A stretch of DNA of 64,000 nucleotides from Campylobacter avium LMG 24591 (GTDB taxonomy: Bacteria; Campylobacterota; Campylobacteria; Campylobacterales; Campylobacteraceae). Below are positions 56,731-64,000 of the stretch, one piece after another. The notes under the pieces were generated by a model. That model was given only the letters and a program-made list of their open reading frames with translations, did not search any database and was not told where the DNA came from. The stretch's first letter is position 1. Every line of letters starts with the position of its first letter. Made by a program: the position numbers and the translations under genes. The DNA is taken from NCBI RefSeq assembly GCF_002238335.1, contig NZ_CP022347.1:1612001-1676000 (forward strand), read 5' to 3'.

Positions 56731-57119
56731 TGTTTCTCCTTTCTTACAATAATAATTTAAGATAAAGCTACTCTAGAGCTCATCAAATAGCTTATCTATA
56801 CAAACAGTAACACTCAAGCGATAAATCAAGCATAAATTTTAAAAATAAAAAGTAGAATTTAGGAAAAATGTTACTTTTAGAAATAGTTGTTAAATATTTG
56901 TTGTATTTTTGTTTAGTTTTGTACAAATATCATTAAAAATATATTTATATAAGACTTTTTCTTTGTAGTTGAATTTAGATTTTGAAAATTTAGCAAAGAT
57001 ACTTAATAGTAAAAACACTTACATCAAAGCCAATAAACGCAAATCCATCTTTTGACAAGGCTTTGAAGTGAGTTTTTGCGTGTTTTACTATAAATTTAGC
57101 TTAAGAATTTGGCTAAAGT
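56731..57119. other. Gene-free AT-rich region between alcohol dehydrogenase and thyX
   Basis: About 390 bases. Stretches such as TTAAATATTTGTTGTATTTTTG and ATATATTTATATAAG give several possible -10 boxes on either strand but no open frame or hairpin of note. It holds the alcohol dehydrogenase promoter region on the minus strand (TTCTCC/GGAGAA Shine-Dalgarno near 56737). Confidence 0.5.
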
Positions 57120-57734
57120 TTATTCCTTAGCCATAAAATCCTCAAATATAAAGCTATGCTCCTTAGGCAAGGCTGCAAAAATAGCCTTTGCAAGCTCTCT
57201 TATCTCCCAAAGGGCTGATTTTGAGCTTCTTAGATGTAAGAAATTTTGCAAGGCTCTAGCATTTATGCTCCAAGTAAGCTCGGTTTTGTAGCTTTCTGGC
57301 AGGCAGTATTTAGCTATGTCAAGCGAAATTCCCTCCTTAAGTATAAGCCTTAAATTCTCAAGTGCCTTAACGCTTGCCAAATCCACCATTTCATTTCCGC
57401 TCATCACCAAATATTTTTGCGAATTTTTGTTTATGCTCTTAAATTCCTCTTCATTTCTTAATTCTTTTAAGGTGTATCTGGTGCTTTTTACGCTTAGGCT
57501 TGCGTGGCGGTGCCTTGCTAATTCTTGCAAGCAAGCCCTTGAAATTCCTTGTATGTAAAAGCTGTAGTTTAAATGCTCTAGCGTGGAAGCGTGTTTGAAT
57601 TTATTGCCTACCCTGTCTATCAATTCTTTATCTATCTCACCGCCATTATCGCCCTTTTCAAAGCTTTGCCAGCAAGTTCTTATAGCGTGTGAGCAAACTG
57701 CTAAATTTGTGTAAGAAAGCAAGGTGATTTGCAT
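57120..57734 (-). CDS. thyX: FAD-dependent thymidylate synthase
   Basis: 204 residues. The ThyX motif RHRX7S is present as [11 protein letters not shown] (74-84). It makes dTMP from dUMP using methylene-tetrahydrofolate and FADH2 and replaces ThyA in Campylobacter. The start at 57734 gives the normal N-terminus [10 protein letters not shown] and has AAAGGACGAAAG upstream. It is divergent from pyrG. Confidence 0.96.
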   Translation of the reverse strand: MQITLLSYTNLAVCSHAIRTCWQSFEKGDNGGEIDKELIDRVGNKFKHASTLEHLNYSFYIQGISRACLQELARHRHASLSVKSTRYTLKELRNEEEFKSINKNSQKYLVMSGNEMVDLASVKALENLRLILKEGISLDIAKYCLPESYKTELTWSINARALQNFLHLRSSKSALWEIRELAKAIFAALPKEHSFIFEDFMAKE

Positions 57735-57787
57735 CTTTCGTCCTTTTTTATTTTGCTTAATTTTACACATTTTAAAATAAATTTTTA

Positions 57788-57793
57788 TATAAT
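57788..57793 (+). promoter_or_regulatory. -10 box for pyrG
   Basis: TATAAT in TTTTTATATAATTAG, 26-31 bases before the pyrG start, in the short gap between divergent thyX and pyrG. Confidence 0.5.
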
Positions 57794-57818
57794 TAGAGAA
57801 AAAATAAGGTTAAATTTA

Positions 57819-59444
57819 ATGAAACAAACAAAATACATCTTTGTCACAGGGGGAGTTTTGAGCTCTTTGGGCAAAGGGATAGCGGCTGCGTCTATTGGAA
57901 CTTTGTTAAAAAATTCAGGTTTGAAAGTGAGCATTTTAAAGGCTGACCCTTACATCAATGTAGACCCAGGCACTATGAGCCCTTTTGAACACGGCGAAGT
58001 TTTTGTTACAAAGGACGGGGCTGAAACTGACCTTGACTTAGGACATTATGAGAGATTTTTAGATGAGGATTTAAGCCAGCTTAATAACTTCACCACAGGC
58101 AAGGTTTATCAAGCAGTCATAGAAAAAGAGCGTATAGGAAAATACCTTGGAAAAACCATACAAGTAATACCGCACATTGTAGATGAGATAAAAGAGCGTA
58201 TAAAACAAGCTGCGACAAATCAAGATATTTTGATAGTAGAAATTGGAGGAACGGTCGGCGACATAGAGGGTTTGCCCTTTTTAGAAGCCATTAGAGCCCT
58301 AAAACTTGAGCTTGGCAAGGCAAATGCTATGAATATCCACCTAACCTTAGTTCCTTTCATCAAAGCAGCCGGCGAGCTTAAGACAAAGCCCACTCAGCAC
58401 AGCGTTGGCGAGCTTCGCCGCATAGGCATAAGCCCTGATATGATTATTTGCAGGAGCGAAAAGGCTTTAGATAGGGATTTAAAAGATAAGATAGCTATAT
58501 CTTGCGGCGTGGATAGAAGCTGCGTGATAGAAAGCGTTGACGCAACAAGCATTTATCAAATTCCTTTGAATTTCTTAAAGCAAGACATACTAAAGGCTAT
58601 CGCTTCCTTGCTTGAGCTAAAAAATTTAAAGCCAAATATGCAAATTTGGGATTCTTTGGTTAAAAGAGTGATTGCTCCGCAAAATGAACTTAGCATAGCC
58701 TTTGTTGGAAAATACATAGACTTAAAAGAAAGCTACAAAAGCCTTACCGAGGCCATTATCCACGCTGGTGCTGCACTTGATACTAGGATAAATTTAAAGT
58801 GGATTGATAGCGAAAAGCTTGAGGATGTAGAGGATGAGCTTAAGGATGTCAGTGCGATTTTAGTGCCCGGAGGCTTTGGAAGTAGAGGGGTTGAGGGCAA
58901 GATAAAGGCTATACAGTACGCAAGAGAAAATAAAATTCCTTTTCTAGGAATTTGCCTTGGCATGCAGCTTGCCTTGATAGAATTTGCAAGAAATGTTTTG
59001 AAATTAGAAGATGCAAATTCTATGGAATTTGATGAAAAATGCAAAAACCCTATCATTTATCTTATAGATGAATTTATAGATACAAATGGCAAAAAACAGC
59101 TTCGCACCAAAAAAAGCCCTTTAGGTGGCACTATGAGGCTTGGGGCTTATGAGTGCAAGATAAAGCCAAATTCGCTTTTATCCAAGGTTTATGCTGGAAA
59201 AACAGTTGTTCATGAAAGACATCGCCACAGATACGAAGCGAATGTAAAATACAAAGAAGATTTTGAAAAACACTCCCTTGTAGTAAGCGGCGAAAATGAC
59301 GGCTTGATAGAAGCTGTTGAGCTTGAAAAACACCCATTTTTTTTAGGAGTGCAGTTTCACCCTGAATTTAGCTCTAGATTAGTTGAGGTAAACCCCGTCA
59401 TCCTAGCTTTCATAAAGGCAGCTTGTAATTATGACAATGCTTGA
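57819..59444 (+). CDS. pyrG: CTP synthase
   Basis: 541 residues. N-terminal synthetase domain begins [20 protein letters not shown] with [18 protein letters not shown]; the C-terminal glutaminase domain has the nucleophile in [15 protein letters not shown] near 383 and the His-Glu pair in [11 protein letters not shown]. It aminates UTP to CTP. The frame is open upstream into thyX, but the ATG at 57819 is the family start. It overlaps recJ by 14 bases. Confidence 0.98.
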   Translation: MKQTKYIFVTGGVLSSLGKGIAAASIGTLLKNSGLKVSILKADPYINVDPGTMSPFEHGEVFVTKDGAETDLDLGHYERFLDEDLSQLNNFTTGKVYQAVIEKERIGKYLGKTIQVIPHIVDEIKERIKQAATNQDILIVEIGGTVGDIEGLPFLEAIRALKLELGKANAMNIHLTLVPFIKAAGELKTKPTQHSVGELRRIGISPDMIICRSEKALDRDLKDKIAISCGVDRSCVIESVDATSIYQIPLNFLKQDILKAIASLLELKNLKPNMQIWDSLVKRVIAPQNELSIAFVGKYIDLKESYKSLTEAIIHAGAALDTRINLKWIDSEKLEDVEDELKDVSAILVPGGFGSRGVEGKIKAIQYARENKIPFLGICLGMQLALIEFARNVLKLEDANSMEFDEKCKNPIIYLIDEFIDTNGKKQLRTKKSPLGGTMRLGAYECKIKPNSLLSKVYAGKTVVHERHRHRYEANVKYKEDFEKHSLVVSGENDGLIEAVELEKHPFFLGVQFHPEFSSRLVEVNPVILAFIKAACNYDNA

Positions 59445-61011
59445 TAAGGAGAAAATAAAAGAGATTTTATCGTCTCGCTTCAAGGAGGATTTGCATAAAA
59501 ATTTGGCCGATTTGCCTATGCCCTCTTGCTTAAAAGATATTTACAAGGCTGCTAATAGGATAAAAGAGGCCATTGAGCAAAATGAAAAAGTTGCGATAGT
59601 TGGCGATTACGATGTTGATGGCGTGATTTCTTGCGTTATACTTAGCGAATTTTTCGATGATATAGCCTTTGATTATGTGGTCAAAATTCCAAATCGCTTC
59701 AAAGACGGCTACGGTTTAAACCAAAACATAATAGAAGAACTTGAGGATGTATCCTTAATCATAACAGTAGATAATGGCATATCAGCTTTTGAAGCCGCAC
59801 AGCTTTGTTTGCAAAAGGGCATAGACTTAATCATCACAGACCATCACTGCCCGCCTAAAATTCTGCCACAAGCCTTTGCTATAGTAAATCCAAAGCAAGC
59901 GGATTGCAAATTCCCAGATATTGAAATTTGCGGTGCTCAGGTTGTGTGGTATTTGGTTGCGGCCTTAAAACAAATTTGTAAATTAAAATACGACATGTCT
60001 AAATTCTTAGACATTCTAACCATAGCCATCATAGCTGATATGATGGAGTTAAGGGACTTAAACAGAGCCTTGGTTAAAAGCGGCATAGAATACATAAACA
60101 AATCCCAAAGAACAGCCTTTAGGGTTTTAAAAGAACAGTACCAAAAGCAAAAATTTGAGCTTGAAAACATAAGTTTTTTGATAGCTCCACTCTTAAATTC
60201 AGCGGGCAGAATGGACGATGCCACTCTTTCTTATGAGTTTTTAAAAAGCAAAAAAAGCACAGAGGCAAAAGAGCTGTTAAGCAAGATAGAGAATTTTAAC
60301 GAGCTTCGAAAAGATGAGGAAAACAAGCTTTTCAACGAGGCCTTAATGCAAAGTGATGATAAGGACTCTTGCGTTGTGGTTTTTAAAGAGGATTGGCATG
60401 AGGGCGTTTTAGGCATAGTGGCCTCAAGGCTTGCTAAGCATTTTAACAAACCTAGTTTTGTTTTTAGCAAAAATGAGGGCAATATCAAGGGCTCTGCACG
60501 CTCTGTTGGCACTGTGGATATTTTAGAACTTATAAAAACAGCTGAAAATTTGCTGAGTAATTTTGGCGGACACAAAGGAGCTGCCGGGCTTTGTTTGGAG
60601 GACAAAAACTACGAAAGCTTTAAAGAGCTTATAAATTTAGAATGTAAGAAAATTCCACACCGTGCTTTTATATGCAATGACGACATTTTAGGCGAGCTAA
60701 GCGCCTTTGATGTGGATTTTGAGATACTTAAAATTCTAGAACATTTTGAGCCATTTGGATATAAAAATCCAAAGCCTTTTTTTATCTTTAAAGACTTACA
60801 TGTCAAGCATAAAAAGACTATGGGCGATAAAGAACAGCACCTAAAACTTATCCTGCAAGATAAAAATAAAATGGTGGAAGCGCTGTTTTTCAACTTCGAT
60901 AAAGATGTGGAGCTAAATTCAAAGATAAGCTTTGTAGCTAGTATCTCAAAAAATGAATTTAGAGGGCTTTTAACGCCCCAGCTTATCATTAGAGAGCTTA
61001 TAGGGGCTTAG
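59431..61011 (+). CDS. recJ: Single-stranded-DNA exonuclease RecJ
   Basis: 526 residues with DHH-family motifs: [18 protein letters not shown] near 54-71, [10 protein letters not shown] and [14 protein letters not shown] near 124-145, and the DHHA1 motif [15 protein letters not shown] near 376. It digests 5' single strands in recombination and mismatch repair. It is short compared with E. coli RecJ (577) but normal for Campylobacterota. Two starts are possible, ATG 59431 and ATG 59437, both inside the pyrG end. Confidence 0.95.
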   Translation: MTMLDKEKIKEILSSRFKEDLHKNLADLPMPSCLKDIYKAANRIKEAIEQNEKVAIVGDYDVDGVISCVILSEFFDDIAFDYVVKIPNRFKDGYGLNQNIIEELEDVSLIITVDNGISAFEAAQLCLQKGIDLIITDHHCPPKILPQAFAIVNPKQADCKFPDIEICGAQVVWYLVAALKQICKLKYDMSKFLDILTIAIIADMMELRDLNRALVKSGIEYINKSQRTAFRVLKEQYQKQKFELENISFLIAPLLNSAGRMDDATLSYEFLKSKKSTEAKELLSKIENFNELRKDEENKLFNEALMQSDDKDSCVVVFKEDWHEGVLGIVASRLAKHFNKPSFVFSKNEGNIKGSARSVGTVDILELIKTAENLLSNFGGHKGAAGLCLEDKNYESFKELINLECKKIPHRAFICNDDILGELSAFDVDFEILKILEHFEPFGYKNPKPFFIFKDLHVKHKKTMGDKEQHLKLILQDKNKMVEALFFNFDKDVELNSKISFVASISKNEFRGLLTPQLIIRELIGA

Positions 61012-61532
61012 TTATAGCCTTGAATTTTATTCATTTTTTTCATCATAAACAAGCACTCATCTTTCTCAACCAAGGTAAAGACCGGCAAAGCAACAAAGCT
61101 CGTAGAATCAAGTTGCATATCATCTTGCAAAATCTCGCTTTGAAGGCAGTAAATAACATTTTTCTTAGGGGTAAAGCTTAGAGAAAAGTATTTATCTAGC
61201 TTTGCAGATAAAGTAATACTCTCGTTTGAATCAACTTCAATATCCTTAAAATAGGCACTGTGCATTCTAGAGCTTGCTAGAATTTCGCTTTTTTTGTTTG
61301 CGTACTCGATTTTTATATCAAAAGGCCTCAAATAACCTATGTTAAAAGACTGGGCGGTGTCCTTTCTATAAACATAAATTCTAGTTTTTCCAAATTCTGG
61401 ATTTTTAAGCATTGTGCTTTGATTTTCATCCACCACAAAAGCGTATTCTTTGCTGCTGTCTAAGGTGTTATAAGTAGAACACGCGGCAAACAACAAGGCT
61501 GCGATAAAAATGCCTAAAATTTTACTTTTCAT
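61008..61532 (-). CDS. Lipoprotein, unknown
   Basis: 174 residues. The lipobox LLFAAC with cysteine near residue 18 follows a short basic start, then a beta-rich domain (YAFVVDENQSTMLKNPEFGK, TRIYVYRKDTAQSFN). The start of the mature part resembles DUF2846-type lipoproteins (PEFGKTRIYVYR), but I am not certain. It overlaps recJ by four bases tail to tail. Probably anchored in the outer or inner membrane. Confidence 0.75.
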   Translation of the reverse strand: MKSKILGIFIAALLFAACSTYNTLDSSKEYAFVVDENQSTMLKNPEFGKTRIYVYRKDTAQSFNIGYLRPFDIKIEYANKKSEILASSRMHSAYFKDIEVDSNESITLSAKLDKYFSLSFTPKKNVIYCLQSEILQDDMQLDSTSFVALPVFTLVEKDECLFMMKKMNKIQGYN

Positions 61533-61665
61533 TTAATTACCTTTTAAATTTATGTGTAAATTTTAGCAAAATAATTTTTAATATAAGAAAAACAAAGCAA
61601 TCTTTTTAAACACTTGCGTAAAATCTCTTCTAAAGCTTAGATTTAGCAAAAGCAAAGCTATAAAG

Positions 61666-62085
61666 CTATCTTGTAATCTTTAGCTTAAAATTACCCTTAA
61701 TAGACCTTAAGCTTTGCAAATCCTTAGCATTAACAAGCTTTCCAAGATACACTAGCCCCTTATAAGGTGGCTGCTTGCCATAAAAAATGCCGATATTCCC
61801 CCAAGGCGAAAAATAAAACAAATCCCCAATTTGCGGGTCGTAGTCTGGGGTATTTTTAACAGTTAAGGCCTTAGGAAGATGAGCTATTTTTTCTTTGTTC
61901 GCATAATCGCTAAATTCTAGCTCCAGCGGTAGTTGTGCTAAAAATTCCTTGCTTGCTTGATTACCATCTAACTCAACTTGAATTTTAACATCCGCGCCCT
62001 GAGTCTTATATTCTAAAAACACCATATTTGCCTCCTTTGCAAAAATAAAACAAGCTAGAAAAGCCGCAATAAATAAGATACGCAT
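61666..62085 (-). CDS. Secreted cyclophilin-like fold protein
   Basis: 139 residues with a signal peptide (MRILFIAAFLACFIFA) and a domain matching the cyclophilin-like family: FLAQLPLELEFSDYANKEKI, DYDPQIGDLFYFSPWGNIGI and GLVYLGKL. These small proteins share the fold of peptidyl-prolyl isomerases but their activity is mostly untested. It would act in the periplasm. Confidence 0.82.
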   Translation of the reverse strand: MRILFIAAFLACFIFAKEANMVFLEYKTQGADVKIQVELDGNQASKEFLAQLPLELEFSDYANKEKIAHLPKALTVKNTPDYDPQIGDLFYFSPWGNIGIFYGKQPPYKGLVYLGKLVNAKDLQSLRSIKGNFKLKITR

Positions 62086-62183
62086 ACTAAATCCTAATTT
62101 GAAATTTTTAAAAGTATAAAGGATGAGAGTAGGTCTAAGTCAAGGGCTTTTTGGATTTTTTTTAGACTTTTTGCCTGGTAGAA

Positions 62184-63137
62184 TTAATCCTTTATGATTA
62201 AAAGCTCGTGCGAAACTTTTGTATTAGTATCATCGCCCCTTTTTACCCTGTTTTTGCCTATCCTAATTTCACCTTGTCCCATTGTGTATTGCCATTTTGG
62301 CTCTAAAATTTTAAAATCCTTGTAAGCCTCTCGCACAAATTCACAGTCATTATAGCTTAAGATAAATCTGCCCTTGTGCTCTTTCAAAAGCCTTGCCAAA
62401 AGCTCGTGGTTAAAGCCATTGTGATGAATGGCGAAATTTCGCATAGGATAAATTCCTTTAAACATCTTTGAATTTCCTTCTAAAAAATAAGGCGGATCAA
62501 GGTAAAAAAAGTCATTTGGGTATTTTTCAAAAACAGCTTCAAAGCTGGTGCATTCCACATGTAAATTTGGGTTATCAAAATTTTTTATCTTTTGCAAAGC
62601 CTTTAAATAAACGTCTTTTTTGTCCTCATAAATTTTACTTAGCCAACCCAAAAATCCAGGCCCATAACTCAAATTAAAATTAAAATAATAATCTCTTGCA
62701 AGCTCTAAAGGACTTAGCTTTATTTGCGGTTTGTTTGCGGGGTTTTTCTGCCTTTCGTTCCAAAACAACTTCAGCTCATCTTTAATCTTTGCGTAAGTTT
62801 CTTTGCTTGGCTCTAAGTCTTTTAAGCTATCAAAAAGTGCCTTGGAATCTTTTAGCAAAACCTGCCAAAAATTCACTAAAATATCAAAGATATCAAAGGC
62901 TCTAACCTCAAGCCCTAATTCTAAACTAGCAGCGATTTCTACGCTTCCGCCGCCCATAAAAGGACTGATTATTCTTTGCAAATCATCTGGAAATTGTTCG
63001 ATTATAAGCCCAACAGCCAAGCTTTTGCCTCCGCCATAACGCAAGGGGCTTTTTGCGTAACGTTTATAAGCTAGGCTTTTGCCCTTAAGAGAATGCAAAA
63101 ATTCAGCCTTTTTATCCTTGATACTTTGCTTCAACAC
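62184..63137 (-). CDS. Dam-type DNA adenine methyltransferase (D12 class)
   Basis: 317 residues. Motif I SPFMGGGSVEIAASLEL near 58-74 and motif IV FFYLDPPYF near 211-219, with PLRYGGGKS near 31-39, define the D12/Dam (alpha) class of N6-adenine methyltransferases. No nuclease gene adjoins it, so it is an orphan. C. jejuni has an orphan adenine methyltransferase, CtsM (Cj0208), whose RAATTY methylation marks DNA for uptake; whether this is its homologue cannot be decided by eye. Confidence 0.9.
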   Translation of the reverse strand: MLKQSIKDKKAEFLHSLKGKSLAYKRYAKSPLRYGGGKSLAVGLIIEQFPDDLQRIISPFMGGGSVEIAASLELGLEVRAFDIFDILVNFWQVLLKDSKALFDSLKDLEPSKETYAKIKDELKLFWNERQKNPANKPQIKLSPLELARDYYFNFNLSYGPGFLGWLSKIYEDKKDVYLKALQKIKNFDNPNLHVECTSFEAVFEKYPNDFFYLDPPYFLEGNSKMFKGIYPMRNFAIHHNGFNHELLARLLKEHKGRFILSYNDCEFVREAYKDFKILEPKWQYTMGQGEIRIGKNRVKRGDDTNTKVSHELLIIKD

Positions 63138-63189
63138 TGTCCTTTAAGTATTTGTCTAAATTTAGCCAAATTTGCATTTAAAAAGGCTT

Positions 63190-64000
63190 TTAGTTCAAAT
63201 TTTGCTTGAAAAATTCAGATATTTTTGCAAAAGGAATTTTATCTAAATTATCATACAAATCCACATGAGAAGCATCTTTTACTATCAAGAGCTCTTTATT
63301 CTTACCCTTTAAATTTTTAAAAGCATCCTCGCTAAAATACCTGCTGTGTGCCTTTTCTCCGTGTATGACAAGCACAGGATTTAGTATTTCGTTACTATAT
63401 GCTAAGATAGGCATGTTTATGAAAGAAAGGGCTGAGGTCGCGTTCCAATTGCCATTTGAATTTATAGAACGTTTATGAAAGCCTCTTGGTGTTTTGTAAT
63501 AATTATAATAATCTTGTATGAATTTTGGCTCATTTCCGCTTAGTTTATCAGGCAAACCGGCTGCCTTAGCATAGGTGCCTTTTTTAAAATCTTGCGTTCT
63601 TTGCTTATTTAAGCTTTCTTTTAATTTTTGCCTATCCTTTGCGTTGTTAGCACTATCATTATAGCCATTAGCATTAACCCTGCTCATATCATACATAGTT
63701 GAAGTGACAGTTGCTCTTACCCTAGTATCCATAGCAGCAGCATTTAAGGCAAAGCCTCCAAAACCACAAATTCCTAAAATTCCTATCTTATTTTCATCCA
63801 CCATTTTATGAGTGCTCAAAAAATCAACAGCGGCTGAAAAATCCTCTGTATTTATGTCCGGCGAGGCCACATTTCTAGGTTTTCCTTCGCTTTCGCCCGT
63901 ATAAGACGCATCAAAGGCTAAGGTGATGAAGCCTTGCTTTGCTAGACTTTGAGCATACAGCCCTGAAGCTTGTTCTTTAACAGCTCCAAATGGTCCGCTT
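63190..64000 (-). CDS. Alpha/beta hydrolase (partial at window end)
   Basis: About 270 residues are visible; the frame continues past base 64000, so the start is missing. LAKQGFITLAFDASYTGESE precedes the nucleophile elbow GILGICGFGGFAL, in which cysteine replaces the usual serine. The acid and histidine lie in LVIHGEKAHSRYFSED and VKDASHVDLYD. The pattern fits the YcjY/dienelactone-hydrolase-like group. Substrate unknown. A GTG at 63870 is an internal codon, not the start. Confidence 0.85.
   Translation of the reverse strand, partial: SGPFGAVKEQASGLYAQSLAKQGFITLAFDASYTGESEGKPRNVASPDINTEDFSAAVDFLSTHKMVDENKIGILGICGFGGFALNAAAMDTRVRATVTSTMYDMSRVNANGYNDSANNAKDRQKLKESLNKQRTQDFKKGTYAKAAGLPDKLSGNEPKFIQDYYNYYKTPRGFHKRSINSNGNWNATSALSFINMPILAYSNEILNPVLVIHGEKAHSRYFSEDAFKNLKGKNKELLIVKDASHVDLYDNLDKIPFAKISEFFKQNLN

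Overview
The window is AT-rich, gene-dense bacterial chromosome from a Campylobacter (Campylobacterota). Gene after gene and several local orders match what I know of the C. jejuni group: the S10/spc ribosomal block ending in secY, pyruvate:flavodoxin oxidoreductase next to the cts transformation genes, the prohibitin-ilvE pair, cgpA-ftsB-eno-recA, mqnD-fliQ-murB, aroC-rnc-rnhA, the ankyrin protein beside katA, and an SMR pair beside bioD. These blocks are joined in an order that differs from the C. jejuni reference map as I remember it. I call the genus with confidence but not the species.

Layout. 1-4495: end of the ribosomal protein operon (rplN to rplO) and secY. 4626-11150: nifJ/por and part of the natural-transformation cluster (ctsR-, ctsD-, ctsP- and ctsX-like genes); ctsE and ctsF do not follow. 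11159-15233: PerM-type transporter, two DUF2393-like membrane proteins, a prohibitin-type SPFH protein and ilvE. 15283-24959: cgpA-like protein, ftsB-like protein, eno, recA, mqnD, fliQ, murB, aroC, rnc, rnhA, a LapB-like TPR protein and a zinc alcohol dehydrogenase. 25058-33400: a sigma54-promoted small gene, a YigZ protein, the ankyrin/katA pair, ansA, argD, argB and a chemoreceptor. 33853-39053: a Cj0069-family protein, a beta-barrel outer-membrane protein behind a poly-G promoter, an AadK-like nucleotidyltransferase and a broken autotransporter. 39254-44729: carB, small transporters and bioD.

The accessory part is 44730-55750. After bioD comes a compact locus with the full architecture of an AapA/IsoA-like type I toxin-antitoxin: structured leader, hydrophobic short peptide, complementary 5' and 3' ends, and a consensus antisense promoter inside the toxin gene. 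The toxin frame is currently interrupted at an A8 tract. Then follow a small coiled-coil membrane-protein operon, a degenerate second copy of the bioD 3' end, and a restriction-modification pair. Further on, a 3.1-kb insert carrying a single-chain GmrSD-like (DUF262/DUF1524) nuclease lies between two 287-bp direct repeats made from the convergent ends of an NDH-2-like gene and an alcohol dehydrogenase gene. Both edges of the insert cut through genes (an MFS transporter and an Rrf2 regulator). The two accessory blocks each sit beside a duplicated gene tail, which suggests acquisition by recombination of foreign DNA in a naturally transformable host.

57120-64000: housekeeping genes (thyX, divergent pyrG-recJ), a lipoprotein, a cyclophilin-fold protein, a Dam-type adenine methyltransferase and a partial alpha/beta hydrolase.

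Other recurring themes are two promoters with long poly-G tracts just upstream of the -10 box (chemoreceptor and outer-membrane protein), and two genes (ctsD and the ftsB-like gene) whose best start is an AUA codon behind a good Shine-Dalgarno. No rRNA, tRNA, CRISPR array or insertion sequence was seen.
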